Positions 18,688-27,195 are shown, counted from the stretch's first letter. The stretch: 51,520 nucleotides of DNA from Ga0077536 sp943370145 (GCA_943370145.1 CALRPY020000031.1:1-51520), one strand, 5' to 3'. Translations and numbers: made by a program. Notes: generated from the letters alone by a model not told the origin.

Positions 18688-19011
18688 TCAGGTCTGGCGT
18701 TCAGGCAGTTGCACGACCAGCCCATCGAGCGCATCGCTCATCGGGATCTGGCAACTGAGCCTGGATTCGGCCGTGCGCGCGACCGCCGTGCATTCAAGCA
18801 GATCGTTCTCGGCCGGGCTCTTCGGGGGCAGCTTGTCCGCCCACTCGCCGCCGATGAAGACGTGGCAGGTCGCGCACGCACAGCCGCCGCCGCATTCGGC
18901 GGCAATCCCGCTGATATCGTTCTGCACCGCGCCTTCCATCAGCGACCAACCGGCCGGGATGTTGACGACCCTGGACGCGCCTGACGCGTCGATGAAAGTG
19001 ACTTTGGGCAT
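18688..19011 (-). CDS. 2Fe-2S ferredoxin (second copy, adrenodoxin type)
   Basis: A 107-residue carrier with ligands C40, C46, C49 and C87 (ECGGGCACATCHVFI, RLSCQI). Clearly paralogous to the ferredoxin at 17047: the same MPKxTxxD start and the same DALDGLVV tail, with different charge around the cluster. It starts 11 bases after the ETF-QO stop, so it is probably cotranscribed with etfBA-ETF-QO. The paired-ferredoxin arrangement around one reductase suggests two acceptors or two reduction potentials; neither is shown by sequence. Confidence 0.93.
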   Translation of the reverse strand: MPKVTFIDASGASRVVNIPAGWSLMEGAVQNDISGIAAECGGGCACATCHVFIGGEWADKLPPKSPAENDLLECTAVARTAESRLSCQIPMSDALDGLVVQLPERQT

Positions 19012-19022
19012 GCCCGCCAGCC

Positions 19023-20654
19023 TTACATGTTCGGGTAGTTGGGGCCGCCACCGCCTTCGGGCGTCACCCAGTTGATGTTCTGCGAGGGATCCTTGATATC
19101 GCAGGTCTTGCAGTGCACGCAGTTCTGCGCGTTTATGCGCAGCTTCTGGTGGCCGGCGTCGCCGACGAATTCATAGACGCCCGCCGGGCAGTAGCGTTGC
19201 TCGGGACCGGCGTAGATCGCGAGGTTCAACCGCTCCGGCACCGTGTCGTCCTTCAGCGTCAGGTGGCAGGGCTGGTCTTCCTCGTGGTTGGTATTCGACA
19301 GGAACACCGAGGACAGGCGGTCGAAGGTCAGCACGCCGTCCGGCTTCGGATACTCGATTTCCTTGCACTGCGACGCCGGCTTCAGCGCCTCGTGGTCCGG
19401 GTGGTGGCGGAAGGTCCACGGCGCCTTGCCGCGGAGCACATAGCTGTCGATCGCCGAGTAGGCCATCGCCGGCCACAGGCCCCAGTGGAAGGACGGCTTG
19501 ATGTTGCGCACCCGGTAAAGTTCGTCCCACATCCAGGTGTTCTTCAGGCGATGCGGGTAGTCCACCGCTTCCTTGCCGTTCTCGTTCTCCGCGCGCAGCA
19601 GTTCGAACACCGCCTCGGCCGCCGTCATGCCGGACTTCATCGCGGTGTGGCTGCCCTTGATCTTGGGCACGTTGAGGAAGCCGGCGGTATCGCCCACCAG
19701 CAGCCCGCCCGGGAAGGTCAGCCTGGGGATGGACTGGAAGCCGCCCGCGCTGATCGCGCGCGCGCCGTAGGACACGCGCCGCGCGCCGGCGAACTGCTCG
19801 CGCACCGCCGGGTGTGTCTTGAAGCGCTGCATCTCCTCGAACGGGCTCAGGTACGGATTCGAATAGTTCAGCCCGACCACGAAACCGATCGAGACGAGAT
19901 TGTCCTCGAGGTGATAGCAGAAGGAACCGCCATAGGTCGACGCGTCCATCGGCCAGCCGATCGTGTGCGTCACCAGGCCCTGGTGATGCTTCTCCGGCTG
20001 CACTTCCCACAGTTCCTTGATACCGAGGCCGTAGACCTGCGGCTCGACGCCCTCGCGCAACCTGTAGCGTTCGGCGATGCCCTTGGTCAGCGAACCGCGG
20101 CAGCCCTCGGCGAAGATCGTCTGCTTCGCGTGCAGTTCCATGCCGGGCGCGAAGTTCGGACCCTCGGACCCGTCCTTCTGGCGCCCCATGTCGCCGGTGG
20201 CCACACCCTTGACGCTGCCGTCCTCGTGATAAAGAACCTCGGCGGCGGCAAAGCCCGGGTAGATGTCGACACCGAGCGCCTCCGCCTGCTGGGCGAGCCA
20301 GCGGCAGACGTTGCCGAGGCTGACGATGTAGTTGCCGTGATTCTGCATGTGCGGTGGCGTCGGCAGCCGCACGGCACGGGATTCGGTCAGGAACATGAAG
20401 CGATCTTCGGTGACCGGCGCCTTCAGCGGCGCGTCTTTCGCGGCCCAGTCGGGGATCAGCTCCGACAGCGCGCGCGGTTCGAGCACCGCACCCGACAGGA
20501 TGTGCGCGCCGACTTCGGACCCTTTCTCGATGAGGCACACGCTCAACTCGTGATCGTGCTCCGCCGCCAGTTGCCGCAGCCGGATCGCGGCGGCCAGGCC
20601 CGACGGCCCGCCGCCCACGATGACGACGTCGAACTCCATTGCTTCACGTTCCAT
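19023..20654 (-). CDS. etfD: Electron transfer flavoprotein-ubiquinone oxidoreductase
   Basis: Membrane-associated FAD and [4Fe-4S] protein that passes electrons from reduced ETF to ubiquinone. It has 543 residues. The N-terminal FAD site is VVIVGGGPSGLAAAIRLRQL; KAPVTEDRFMFLTE and QTIFAEGCRGSLTKG lie in the middle. The C-terminal cluster domain contains CPAGVYEF, NCVHCKTCDIKDPSQNI and GGGGPNYPNM, the standard ETF-QO ending. Met1 and Met6 (EFDVVIVGG follows Met6, 20639) are both feasible starts. It sits 32 bases downstream of etfA. All three acyl-CoA dehydrogenases in the window would drain through it. Confidence 0.97.
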   Translation of the reverse strand: MEREAMEFDVVIVGGGPSGLAAAIRLRQLAAEHDHELSVCLIEKGSEVGAHILSGAVLEPRALSELIPDWAAKDAPLKAPVTEDRFMFLTESRAVRLPTPPHMQNHGNYIVSLGNVCRWLAQQAEALGVDIYPGFAAAEVLYHEDGSVKGVATGDMGRQKDGSEGPNFAPGMELHAKQTIFAEGCRGSLTKGIAERYRLREGVEPQVYGLGIKELWEVQPEKHHQGLVTHTIGWPMDASTYGGSFCYHLEDNLVSIGFVVGLNYSNPYLSPFEEMQRFKTHPAVREQFAGARRVSYGARAISAGGFQSIPRLTFPGGLLVGDTAGFLNVPKIKGSHTAMKSGMTAAEAVFELLRAENENGKEAVDYPHRLKNTWMWDELYRVRNIKPSFHWGLWPAMAYSAIDSYVLRGKAPWTFRHHPDHEALKPASQCKEIEYPKPDGVLTFDRLSSVFLSNTNHEEDQPCHLTLKDDTVPERLNLAIYAGPEQRYCPAGVYEFVGDAGHQKLRINAQNCVHCKTCDIKDPSQNINWVTPEGGGGPNYPNM

Positions 20655-20686
20655 GACCTACTCCCCGCGTGACGATGCGCCGCGCG

Positions 20687-21622
20687 CTACTTGTCGAGGG
20701 CTTCCACCAGCGCCGGGACTTCCTTGAACAGGTCCCCGACGAGGCCGTAGTCGGCCACCTGGAAGATGGGCGCTTCCTCGTCCTTGTTGATCGCGACGAT
20801 GACCTTGCTGTCCTTCATGCCGGCGAGATGCTGGATCGCACCGGAGATGCCGACCGCCACGTACAGCTGCGGCGCGACGACCTTGCCGGTCTGGCCGACC
20901 TGGTAGTCGTTCGGCACGTAGCCGGCATCGACCGCCGCGCGCGACGCGCCCACCGCGGCGCCGAGCTTGTCGGCGAGCGCCTCGATGATCTTGAAATTCT
21001 CCGCGCTGCCGACGCCACGACCACCCGAGACGATGATGTTCGCCGCGGCGAGTTCGGGGCGGCTCGACTTCGTCAGCTCCTCGCCGACGAACTGCGACAG
21101 ACCGGCGTCGGGGCCGGCGGCGACGTTCTCGACCGCTGCCGAACCGCCTGTCGCGGCGACCGGATCGAAGGCCGTCGTGCGCACGGTGATGGCCTTGATC
21201 CTGTCCAGCGACTGCACGGTCGCGAGCACGTTGCCGGCATAGATCGGGCGCACGAAGGTATCTTCGCCGTGCACTTCGATGATGTCGGAGAGCTGCGAGA
21301 CGTCGAGCAGCGCGGCGATGCGCGGCATGACGTTCTTGCCGCTGGTGGTCGCCGCGACGAGCAGGTGGCTGTAGCCGCCAGCAAGGCCGACGACCAGCGG
21401 CGCGAGGTTCTCGGCAAGCGCGTGCGCGTAGTGCGGGGCGTCCGCGGCCAGCACCTTGGCGACGCCGGGGATCTGCGCGGCAGCCTGCGCGACGGCGCCG
21501 CAGCCGTGGCCGGCGACGAGCACGTGGACCTCGCCCGGGATCCTCGCGGCCGCGGCGACCGCGTTCAGCGTTGCGACGTTGAGGGACTGGTTGTTATGTT
21601 CGGCAATGACGAGAGAGGTCAT
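20687..21622 (-). CDS. etfA: Electron transfer flavoprotein alpha subunit
   Basis: FAD-binding subunit of ETF. It has 311 residues. The N-terminal domain (LVIAEHNNQSLNVATLNAV, HLLVAATTSGKNVMPR) is followed by the FAD domain with IIVSGGRGVGSAENF, the YQVGQTGKVVAPQLYVAVG loop, GAIQHLAGMKDSKVIVAIN and the final EAPIFQVADYGLVGDLF. It starts two bases after the etfB stop. It dimerises with EtfB and shuttles electrons from acyl-CoA dehydrogenases to ETF-QO. Confidence 0.97.
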   Translation of the reverse strand: MTSLVIAEHNNQSLNVATLNAVAAAARIPGEVHVLVAGHGCGAVAQAAAQIPGVAKVLAADAPHYAHALAENLAPLVVGLAGGYSHLLVAATTSGKNVMPRIAALLDVSQLSDIIEVHGEDTFVRPIYAGNVLATVQSLDRIKAITVRTTAFDPVAATGGSAAVENVAAGPDAGLSQFVGEELTKSSRPELAAANIIVSGGRGVGSAENFKIIEALADKLGAAVGASRAAVDAGYVPNDYQVGQTGKVVAPQLYVAVGISGAIQHLAGMKDSKVIVAINKDEEAPIFQVADYGLVGDLFKEVPALVEALDK

Positions 21623-21624
21623 GT

Positions 21625-22374
21625 TCAGATCACCTTCGCTTCGTTGCGGAGCTTGGCCACGAGTTCGTTGACGTCGGCCACCTTGACGCCGCCCGCGCGG
21701 GCCGGTGGTTCCGAGACCTTGACCAGCTTGATGCGCGGCGTGATGTCGACGCCGAGGTCGGCCGGCGACACGGTATCGAGCGGCTTCTTCTTCGCCTTCA
21801 TGATGTTCGGCAGCTTCACGTAGCGCGGCTCGTTCAGGCGCAGGTCGGCGGTGACGACCACCGGCATCTTCAATGTCAGCGTCTGGATGCCGCCGTCGAC
21901 TTCGCGCTTGACGGCGACGGTGCCGTCGGCAACGTCGACCTTCGCGGCGAAGGTGCCCTGCCCCCAGCCGAGCAGGCCCGCCAGCATCTGGCCGGTTTGG
22001 TTGGAGTCGTCGTCGATGGCCTGCTTGCCGAGGATGACCATGCCGGGCTGTTCCTTCTCGACCAATGCCTTGAGCAGCTTGGCGACCGCCAGCGGCTGCA
22101 CTTCATCATCGGTCTGCACGAGGATGCCGCGATCGGCGCCCATCGCCATCGCGGTGCGCAGCGTTTCCTGGCAGGCGGCCGGGCCGACGGACACCGCGAC
22201 GATTTCGCCCGCTTTGCCCGCTTCCTGCAGGCGGATGGCTTCTTCGACAGCGATCTCGTCGAACGGATTCATGGACATTTTTACGTTCGCCAGATCGACT
22301 CCCGAACCATCAGATTTCGGGCGTGCTTTCACGTTGTAGTCAATGGCGCGCTTGACGGCGACCAGGATCTTCAT
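21625..22374 (-). CDS. etfB: Electron transfer flavoprotein beta subunit
   Basis: AMP-binding subunit of ETF, 249 residues. Landmarks are MKILVAVKRAIDYNVKARP, MSMNPFDEIAVEEAIRL, AMGADRGILVQTD, the family signature region VILGKQAIDDDSNQTGQMLA and KREVDGGIQTLTLKMPVVVT, ending KVSEPPARAGGVKV. First gene of the minus-strand series etfB-etfA-ETF-QO-ferredoxin-reductase-ferredoxin. It is read divergently from the glutaryl-CoA dehydrogenase gene across a 329-base region, so the dehydrogenase and its electron acceptor could share control. Confidence 0.97.
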   Translation of the reverse strand: MKILVAVKRAIDYNVKARPKSDGSGVDLANVKMSMNPFDEIAVEEAIRLQEAGKAGEIVAVSVGPAACQETLRTAMAMGADRGILVQTDDEVQPLAVAKLLKALVEKEQPGMVILGKQAIDDDSNQTGQMLAGLLGWGQGTFAAKVDVADGTVAVKREVDGGIQTLTLKMPVVVTADLRLNEPRYVKLPNIMKAKKKPLDTVSPADLGVDITPRIKLVKVSEPPARAGGVKVADVNELVAKLRNEAKVI

Positions 22375-22703
22375 CTCGTCCTCCAGATTTGCATGGGTCC
22401 GAAGCCCGCCTAGGCGGGCCGGGCGTCCTCGCGGCGGGTCCGGCGAGGCGTAACAAACGCTCTGCGAAAGTGCGCGATGGTACCAAATAACACCTTGATC
22501 GAACTAGGTGACGCAGCGCAGTATTGCGCCGCTCCCCGGGAATCCGTGGCGGTTCGCCGGACGTATTCGCCGGAGGCCACGGCCTCGCTGCCACCTGACC
22601 CGCTACGCCAGCGCAGAACGGGGCGCAGCGCTCGGAATCGTTTACGCACGCGCGACCGGGGGCGATCATTCCCGCGCGTTTCTTTACCGATGGAGACTTT
22701 TGA
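22375..22703. promoter_or_regulatory. Divergent control region between etfB and gcdH
   Basis: Non-coding stretch of 329 bases. It contains the perfect 16-base palindrome gcccgcctaggcgggc at 22404-22419 (near the etfB start), a relatively AT-rich core at about 22470-22510 (ggtaccaaataacaccttgatc) where promoters for both directions probably lie, and the dyad gcgca-gtat-tgcgc at 22516-22529, which could be an operator. The hexamer ttgatc at 22495-22500 with cagtat at 22519-22524 is a weak sigma70-like pair toward gcdH. ggag at 22690-22693 is the gcdH ribosome binding site. Confidence 0.5.
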
Positions 22704-23906
22704 ATGAGCAAGCCCGTGAAGGCCAGCGCCGAAGCATCTTTCGACTGGCAGGACCCGTTGCTGCTGACGGAGCAACTGACCGACGACGAACGCATGGTCA
22801 GCCAGTCCGCCCGCGATTTCTGCCAGGAGCGCCTGATGAGCGTCGTGCGCGACATGCACCGCCACGAGAGCTTCGATCCCGGCCTCATGCGCGAGTTCGG
22901 CGAACTCGGCCTGCTCGGTTCGACCATTCCCGAGGAATACGGCGGCGCCGGCCTCAACTACGTCAGCTACGGCCTCATCGCCCGCGAGGTCGAGCGCGTC
23001 GACTCCGGCTTCCGCTCCGCCATGAGCGTGCAGTCCAGCCTCGTCATGCACCCCATCTACGCCTACGGCACCGAGGAGCAGCGCATGAAGTACCTGCCGA
23101 AGCTCGCCAGCGGCGAGTTCATCGGCTGCTTCGGCCTCACCGAGCCCGACCACGGCTCCGACCCCGGCGGCATGAAGACCCGCGCCCGCAGCGTGCCCGG
23201 CGGCTACGAGCTCTCCGGCGCCAAGATGTGGATCACCAACTCCCCCCTCGCCCATGTCTTCGTCGTCTGGGCCAAGACCGACGACGACGTCATCCGCGGT
23301 TTCGTCCTCGAACGCGGCATGGCGGGCCTGTCGACGCCGAAGATCGAGGGCAAGTTCTCGCTGCGGGCGTCCACCACCGGCGAAATCGTGATGGACAAGG
23401 TGTTCGTGCCCGAGGCGAACCTGCTGCCCAACGTCAAAGGCCTGCGCGGCCCGTTCGGCTGCCTCAACCGCGCGCGCTACGGCATCGCCTGGGGCGCGAT
23501 GGGCGCCGCCGAGTTCTGCTGGCACGCCGCGCGGCAGTACACGCTGGACCGCCAGCAGTTCGGCCGGCCGCTCGCCGCCAACCAGCTCATCCAGAAGAAG
23601 CTCGCCGACATGCAGACGGAGATCGCGCTCGGCCTGCACGGGGCGCTCGCCGCCGGGCGGATGATCGACGCCGGCCGCGGCGCGCCGGAAGCGATTTCGC
23701 TGATGAAGCGCAACAACTGCGGCAAGGCGCTCGACATCGCGCGCATGGCGCGCGACATGCACGGCGGCAACGGCATCTCCGACGAGTACCACGTCATCCG
23801 TCACGTGATGAACCTCGAGGCCGTCAACACCTACGAGGGCACCCACGACGTCCACGCCCTCATCCTCGGCCGCGCCCAGACCGGGCTCCAGGCCTTCTCC
23901 GTCTGA
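22704..23906 (+). CDS. gcdH: Glutaryl-CoA dehydrogenase
   Basis: FAD enzyme oxidising and decarboxylating glutaryl-CoA to crotonyl-CoA in lysine/tryptophan degradation; electrons go to ETF. The 400 residues agree with GCDH. It shows FDWQDPLLLTEQLTDDERM at the N-terminus, IPEEYGGAGLNYVSYGLIAR, the FAD segments CFGLTEPDHGSDPGGM and MWITNSPLAHVFVVWAK, RxQFGRPLAANQLIQKKLADM, and MHGGNGISDEYHVIRH with the catalytic glutamate in NTYEGTHDVHALILGRA at about residue 378. The ATG follows ggagacttttga. It is divergent from etfBA. It stands alone on its strand; the next gene is 387 bases on. Confidence 0.96.
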   Translation: MSKPVKASAEASFDWQDPLLLTEQLTDDERMVSQSARDFCQERLMSVVRDMHRHESFDPGLMREFGELGLLGSTIPEEYGGAGLNYVSYGLIAREVERVDSGFRSAMSVQSSLVMHPIYAYGTEEQRMKYLPKLASGEFIGCFGLTEPDHGSDPGGMKTRARSVPGGYELSGAKMWITNSPLAHVFVVWAKTDDDVIRGFVLERGMAGLSTPKIEGKFSLRASTTGEIVMDKVFVPEANLLPNVKGLRGPFGCLNRARYGIAWGAMGAAEFCWHAARQYTLDRQQFGRPLAANQLIQKKLADMQTEIALGLHGALAAGRMIDAGRGAPEAISLMKRNNCGKALDIARMARDMHGGNGISDEYHVIRHVMNLEAVNTYEGTHDVHALILGRAQTGLQAFSV

Positions 23907-24293
23907 GTCCCCGCGACGCGAGATCGTCGCTCCAACAAGACCTTACGTTGCCAGCATCCAAGCATTTATGCTTGAATGCTGGCGATCTCTAACGGGTGGT
24001 CGTTGCCGGCGATGCAGCACCACTGATGCCTGATCGGACACTGCGTCACGCTTGCCTCGCGCGCGGCCCCCCGGCCCCGCGCCGGCGGCGACGTCGGCAG
24101 CCTTCGTCCGGGGCGGCTACCAGGGTTCAACGATGTCCCGCGCGTTCCGGCGCGGCCGGCGGTGCAAAGCCTGCCGGCCTGTTGCCGATCCGCGCTGGCG
24201 AAGTCGCGGCGCGAACGGGGAGCGCCGTGTACCGGCAGCGGCAACCAGAGGTCGTCATCGCCATGACACGATAACAATCACGACGAGCTATCT
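23907..24293. other. Gene-free stretch before the RRM protein gene
   Basis: 387 bases with no supported gene. The first part holds a strong hairpin at 23950-23983, described separately. The rest (23990-24290) is very GC-rich and then turns AT-rich just before the RRM gene (cacgataacaatcacgacgagctatct). This is the probable promoter and a long 5' leader; gacgag just upstream of the ATG is a moderate ribosome binding site. No RNA gene is recognisable. Confidence 0.5.
23950..23983. terminator. Hairpin downstream of gcdH
   Basis: A 34-base near-perfect dyad: outer arm gccagcat pairs with atgctggc, then one C-A mismatch, then caagc with gcttg around a short AT loop. It lies 44 bases after the gcdH stop. 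There is no U tract, so it may be a transcript-stabilising stem, a Rho-assisted end or the remnant of an inverted repeat element rather than a classic intrinsic terminator. Confidence 0.5.
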
Positions 24294-24671
24294 ATGAATA
24301 TCTATGTAGGAAACCTTCCGTACAGCGTGCGTGACGAGGAGCTCCGTGCGACCTTCGAGGCCTATGGCACGGTCACCGTCGCGGAGGTGATTTTCGACAA
24401 GCGGACGCGCCGTTCTCGCGGCTATGGTTTTGTGGAAATGGCCAATGACGAGGAGGCGCGTCGCGCCATCGAGGCGTTGAACGGCAAGGAACTGCATGGC
24501 CGCGAACTGCGCGTCGATGCCTCGCAGCCGAAGAGCGACAAGCCGCACACCCGCGGCGAAGGCGGCGAGCGGCTACCGCGTCGTCCGGCCACCCCGCGTG
24601 AAGCGACGACCGTGCCGGCCGGCGCACAGCCATCGGGCCTCAAGGGCTTCTTCAAGCGGCTGTTCGGTTGA
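24294..24671 (+). CDS. RRM-type RNA-binding protein
   Basis: A 125-residue protein with one RNA recognition motif: RNP2 IYVGNLPYSV at residues 3-12 and RNP1 RGYGFVEM near residues 42-49, and the family's spacing and fold pattern to about residue 80 (ALNGKELHGRELRVDAS). A basic, proline-rich tail follows and ends in the amphipathic LKGFFKRLFG. Bacterial single-RRM proteins of this type occur in cyanobacteria and many proteobacteria and are often cold- or stress-induced; the RNA targets are unknown. The long GC-rich leader before the gene may take part in regulation. The tail helix could bind membrane or a partner; that is inference. Confidence 0.92.
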   Translation: MNIYVGNLPYSVRDEELRATFEAYGTVTVAEVIFDKRTRRSRGYGFVEMANDEEARRAIEALNGKELHGRELRVDASQPKSDKPHTRGEGGERLPRRPATPREATTVPAGAQPSGLKGFFKRLFG

Positions 24672-25000
24672 GCGGGCAGACGACGACCGACGACGGCGAT
24701 CTGCCTGCGGCGGCCCTGCCGGCCTGGCGGGCCTATCGCGCGATGCTGGACACCAAGGCGGCTCACTTCGCCGCCCTGGAAAGCAGCGAGCAGGACGCGC
24801 TCGCCGGCGTCAAGCCGCGCCTGGCGCTGCAGGCGAGAATTGCCGCGCTGCTCGACGAGCACACGGTCGCCGTGCAGCGCTTCAAATCCGAGATGGTGAG
24901 CCTGGCCAGGGCCGACCCCGTGGCTCGCGATGCACTGGTCGCCCTGCTGGGCCGCGTCAACGAGGGCCTCGCGCCCGGGTCCGCACCGGGCGGTCACTGA
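24668..25000 (+). CDS. Small hypothetical protein
   Basis: A 110-residue soluble, mainly alpha-helical protein that I do not recognise. The TTG at 24668 overlaps the RRM stop (ttga), so it may be translationally coupled; an internal ATG at 24743 (MLDTKAAHFAALESSEQDAL) would give 85 residues. The composition is ordinary, with alternating charged and hydrophobic residues fitting a helical bundle or coiled coil, and a Gly/Pro-rich tail. It converges on the SDR gene with 13 bases between stops. Being next to an RRM protein suggests, but does not show, a linked role. Confidence 0.5.
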   Translation: MSGQTTTDDGDLPAAALPAWRAYRAMLDTKAAHFAALESSEQDALAGVKPRLALQARIAALLDEHTVAVQRFKSEMVSLARADPVARDALVALLGRVNEGLAPGSAPGGH

Positions 25001-25013
25001 CCGGGACAGCCTG

Positions 25014-25889
25014 TCAGCCGTCCCACGCGCGCGTCGCGCGCTTGAAGTATTCCGGCTTGCCGGTCGTCCAGATCTCGCCCCAGTGCTGGCCACCCCCGTC
25101 GACGGTCAGCACGTCGCCGTTGATGAAGCCACCGGCAGGCCCGCCGACGAAGATGATTGCCTCCGCCACGTCCCACGGGACGCCGGCGCGCATCAGCGGG
25201 TTGGTCAACGGATATTTGTTGCGCGTCTGCTCGTCATAGACGGCCCATCCCTCGGAGCGGATCGCGCCCGGGGCGACGCAGTTGATGCGGATGTTCAGCG
25301 GCGCCCACTCCACCGCCACCGATTGCGACAGGGCGATCACGCCGGCGCGTGCCGCGCAGGTATGCGCGACGCCGTGCAGCCCCTGCGGCACGACGACGAC
25401 ATTGACGATGCTGCCCGGCAGGCCTGCTTCCCGCCACTTCAGGGCCGCCTGCTGCATCATCTGCCAGGTGCCGGTCAGGTTGGTGTTGATGACCGCGTTC
25501 CACCCCTTCTCGGAGTAGTCGATCGCGGCCTGCGGGAACTGGCCGCCGGCGCTGTTGACCAGGAGGTCGATACGCCCCAGACGCGACCAGATGTTCGCCA
25601 TCGCCTGCTCGACCCGCGCGCGATCGCGGATGTCCACCGGCTCGCAGTGGGCGTCGAGCCCGCGGGCGCGCATCGCGTCGACGACGCCCTGGAGCTTCTC
25701 GGCACTGCGGCCGCAGACCATCACGGTCGCACCGAGACGCGCGGCAAGCCAGGCGGTGGCGCGGCCGATGCCGCTGCCGCCGCCCGACACGCAGACCACG
25801 CGCCCGCGCAGCAGGTCAGGCGCAAAAGACAGCGGCAGGCGGGCGAGTTCGTCCTGCAGCGACTCGCCGCTGGGGGGGGCGTCACTCAT
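25014..25889 (-). CDS. SDR-family protein with a substituted catalytic tetrad
   Basis: Classical short-chain dehydrogenase/reductase fold of 291 residues. The cofactor motif SGGGSGIG is at residues 35-42, NSAGG at 112-116, and VEWAPLNIRINCVAPGAI at 193-210. The catalytic Ser-Tyr-Lys is not there: the serine region reads NVVVV (163-167), and the YxxxK position reads T177-x3-R181 (AHTCAARAGVIAL). This resembles 2,4-dienoyl-CoA-reductase-like SDRs, which have a diverged active site and the VEWG/A-NIR motif. Neighbouring acyl-CoA dehydrogenase and enoyl-CoA hydratase genes fit a role on CoA esters. The ATG at 25889 gives the natural N-terminus; it is seven bases downstream of the acyl-CoA dehydrogenase stop. 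Confidence 0.85.
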   Translation of the reverse strand: MSDAPPSGESLQDELARLPLSFAPDLLRGRVVCVSGGGSGIGRATAWLAARLGATVMVCGRSAEKLQGVVDAMRARGLDAHCEPVDIRDRARVEQAMANIWSRLGRIDLLVNSAGGQFPQAAIDYSEKGWNAVINTNLTGTWQMMQQAALKWREAGLPGSIVNVVVVPQGLHGVAHTCAARAGVIALSQSVAVEWAPLNIRINCVAPGAIRSEGWAVYDEQTRNKYPLTNPLMRAGVPWDVAEAIIFVGGPAGGFINGDVLTVDGGGQHWGEIWTTGKPEYFKRATRAWDG

Positions 25890-25896
25890 GCCGGGC

Positions 25897-27105
25897 TCAG
25901 AACTTGCCGAGCAGTTCGCGGCTGATGATGAGCTTGCGCACCTCGGTGGTGCCGGCGCCGATCTCCAGCAGCTTGATGCCGCGGTAGAGGCGATTGATCT
26001 CCGCCTCCCACATGTAGCCGAGGCCACCGTGAATCTGCAGGGCCTCGTTGAGCACCATGTTGAGCGTGTTCGCCGTGTACATGATCGACGCCGCGGACAA
26101 CGCGTGATACTGCCCGCGACCGCCACCGCCGACCTCCAGCTCGTTGCCCTCGGCGAGGCCACGGTAGCAGAAGGTCTTCATCGTCTCGACCCAGGTGTAC
26201 ATGTCGGCGAGCTTCGACTGGATCATCTGGAACGAGGCCAGCGGCTTGCCGAACTGCTCGCGGGTCTTCGCGTACTCGATCGACAGTTCGAGCGCCCGCT
26301 CGGCCATGCCGACGCAGATCGGAGAAATCACCGCGCGTTCGAGGTCGAGCCCGCTCATGACCACGGCGACACCCTCGTTTTCCTTGCCGACGAGGTTCTC
26401 GGCCGGCACGCGGCAGTTGTCGAACACCAGTTCGCCGGTCTGGCTGCCGCGGAAGCCCATCTTCACGAGTTTCTGGGCGACGCTGAAGCCGGGGAAATCC
26501 CGCTGCACGATGAAGGCGGAGATCCCGTGCGCGCCGCGCTCCGGCGCCGTCTTGGCGTACACGAGCAGGGTGTCGGCCACCGGGCCGTTGGTGATGTAGA
26601 TCTTGCGGCCGTTGAGGATGTAGTGGCCGCCGTCACGCCTGGCGGTGGTGCGCATCGAGCCGAGCGCGTCGGAGCCGGCGCCGGGTTCCGTCAGGCCCAG
26701 CGCGCCGGTCGCCCGGCCACTGCACAGGTCCGGCAGGTACTTGCGGCGGAGGTCGTCGTTCGCGTTGCGGTAGATGTTGTTCAGGCACAGGTTCTCGTGG
26801 GCGATCCACGACAGTGCCAGCGCATAGTTCCAGCGCCCCATGGCCTGGCAGATGAGGCCGCTGGTGAAGAAGTCCAGCCCCACCCCGCCGTACTCCTCGG
26901 GCACGGTGATGCCGAAATAACCCTGTTCGCCGATCTTCCTGAAGACGTCCTCCGGCCACCATTCCTCATCGTCCATCCGCTGCGCGAGCGGGTAGAGTTC
27001 CTTGCGCGAGAACTTGTCCGCCTCGTCGAGCATGATCTGCTGGTCGGCGCTGAGCCCGAACTGGTTGGCGGAGGTGGTGTTGCCGACGTTGGCTTTCTCG
27101 TTCAT
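25897..27105 (-). CDS. Acyl-CoA dehydrogenase, isovaleryl-CoA-dehydrogenase-like
   Basis: FAD-dependent alpha,beta-dehydrogenation of an acyl-CoA, passing electrons to ETF. It has 402 residues. Markers are VPEEYGGVGLDFFTSGLI, LGLTEPGAGSDALGSM, KIYITNGPVADTLLVYAK and KMGFRGSQTGELVFDNCRVP. A catalytic-base candidate, Glu256, is in GLDLERAVI, the helix position used by isovaleryl-CoA dehydrogenase. The canonical C-terminal site reads IGAGTTEVRKLIISREL as in IVD rather than YEGT. It may act on isovaleryl-CoA, citronellyl-CoA or another branched acyl-CoA; the carboxylase and lyase genes of leucine breakdown are not adjacent. The ATG at 27105 is chosen; the upstream extension lacks similarity. First gene before the SDR. 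Confidence 0.93.
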   Translation of the reverse strand: MNEKANVGNTTSANQFGLSADQQIMLDEADKFSRKELYPLAQRMDDEEWWPEDVFRKIGEQGYFGITVPEEYGGVGLDFFTSGLICQAMGRWNYALALSWIAHENLCLNNIYRNANDDLRRKYLPDLCSGRATGALGLTEPGAGSDALGSMRTTARRDGGHYILNGRKIYITNGPVADTLLVYAKTAPERGAHGISAFIVQRDFPGFSVAQKLVKMGFRGSQTGELVFDNCRVPAENLVGKENEGVAVVMSGLDLERAVISPICVGMAERALELSIEYAKTREQFGKPLASFQMIQSKLADMYTWVETMKTFCYRGLAEGNELEVGGGGRGQYHALSAASIMYTANTLNMVLNEALQIHGGLGYMWEAEINRLYRGIKLLEIGAGTTEVRKLIISRELLGKF

Positions 27106-27195
27106 TGCAATCTCCAGGGCAAAATCTGGCCGCGATGGCGGCCGTTGGCGTTCCGCGAGGGGCGCCTGGACGATAGCGAATCGCCCCCGCAAAGT

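Noticed and set aside
23996..24274. Short frames in the leader of the RRM gene
   Set aside because: Arg/Pro-rich translations without family pattern, in very GC-rich sequence; no ribosome binding site.
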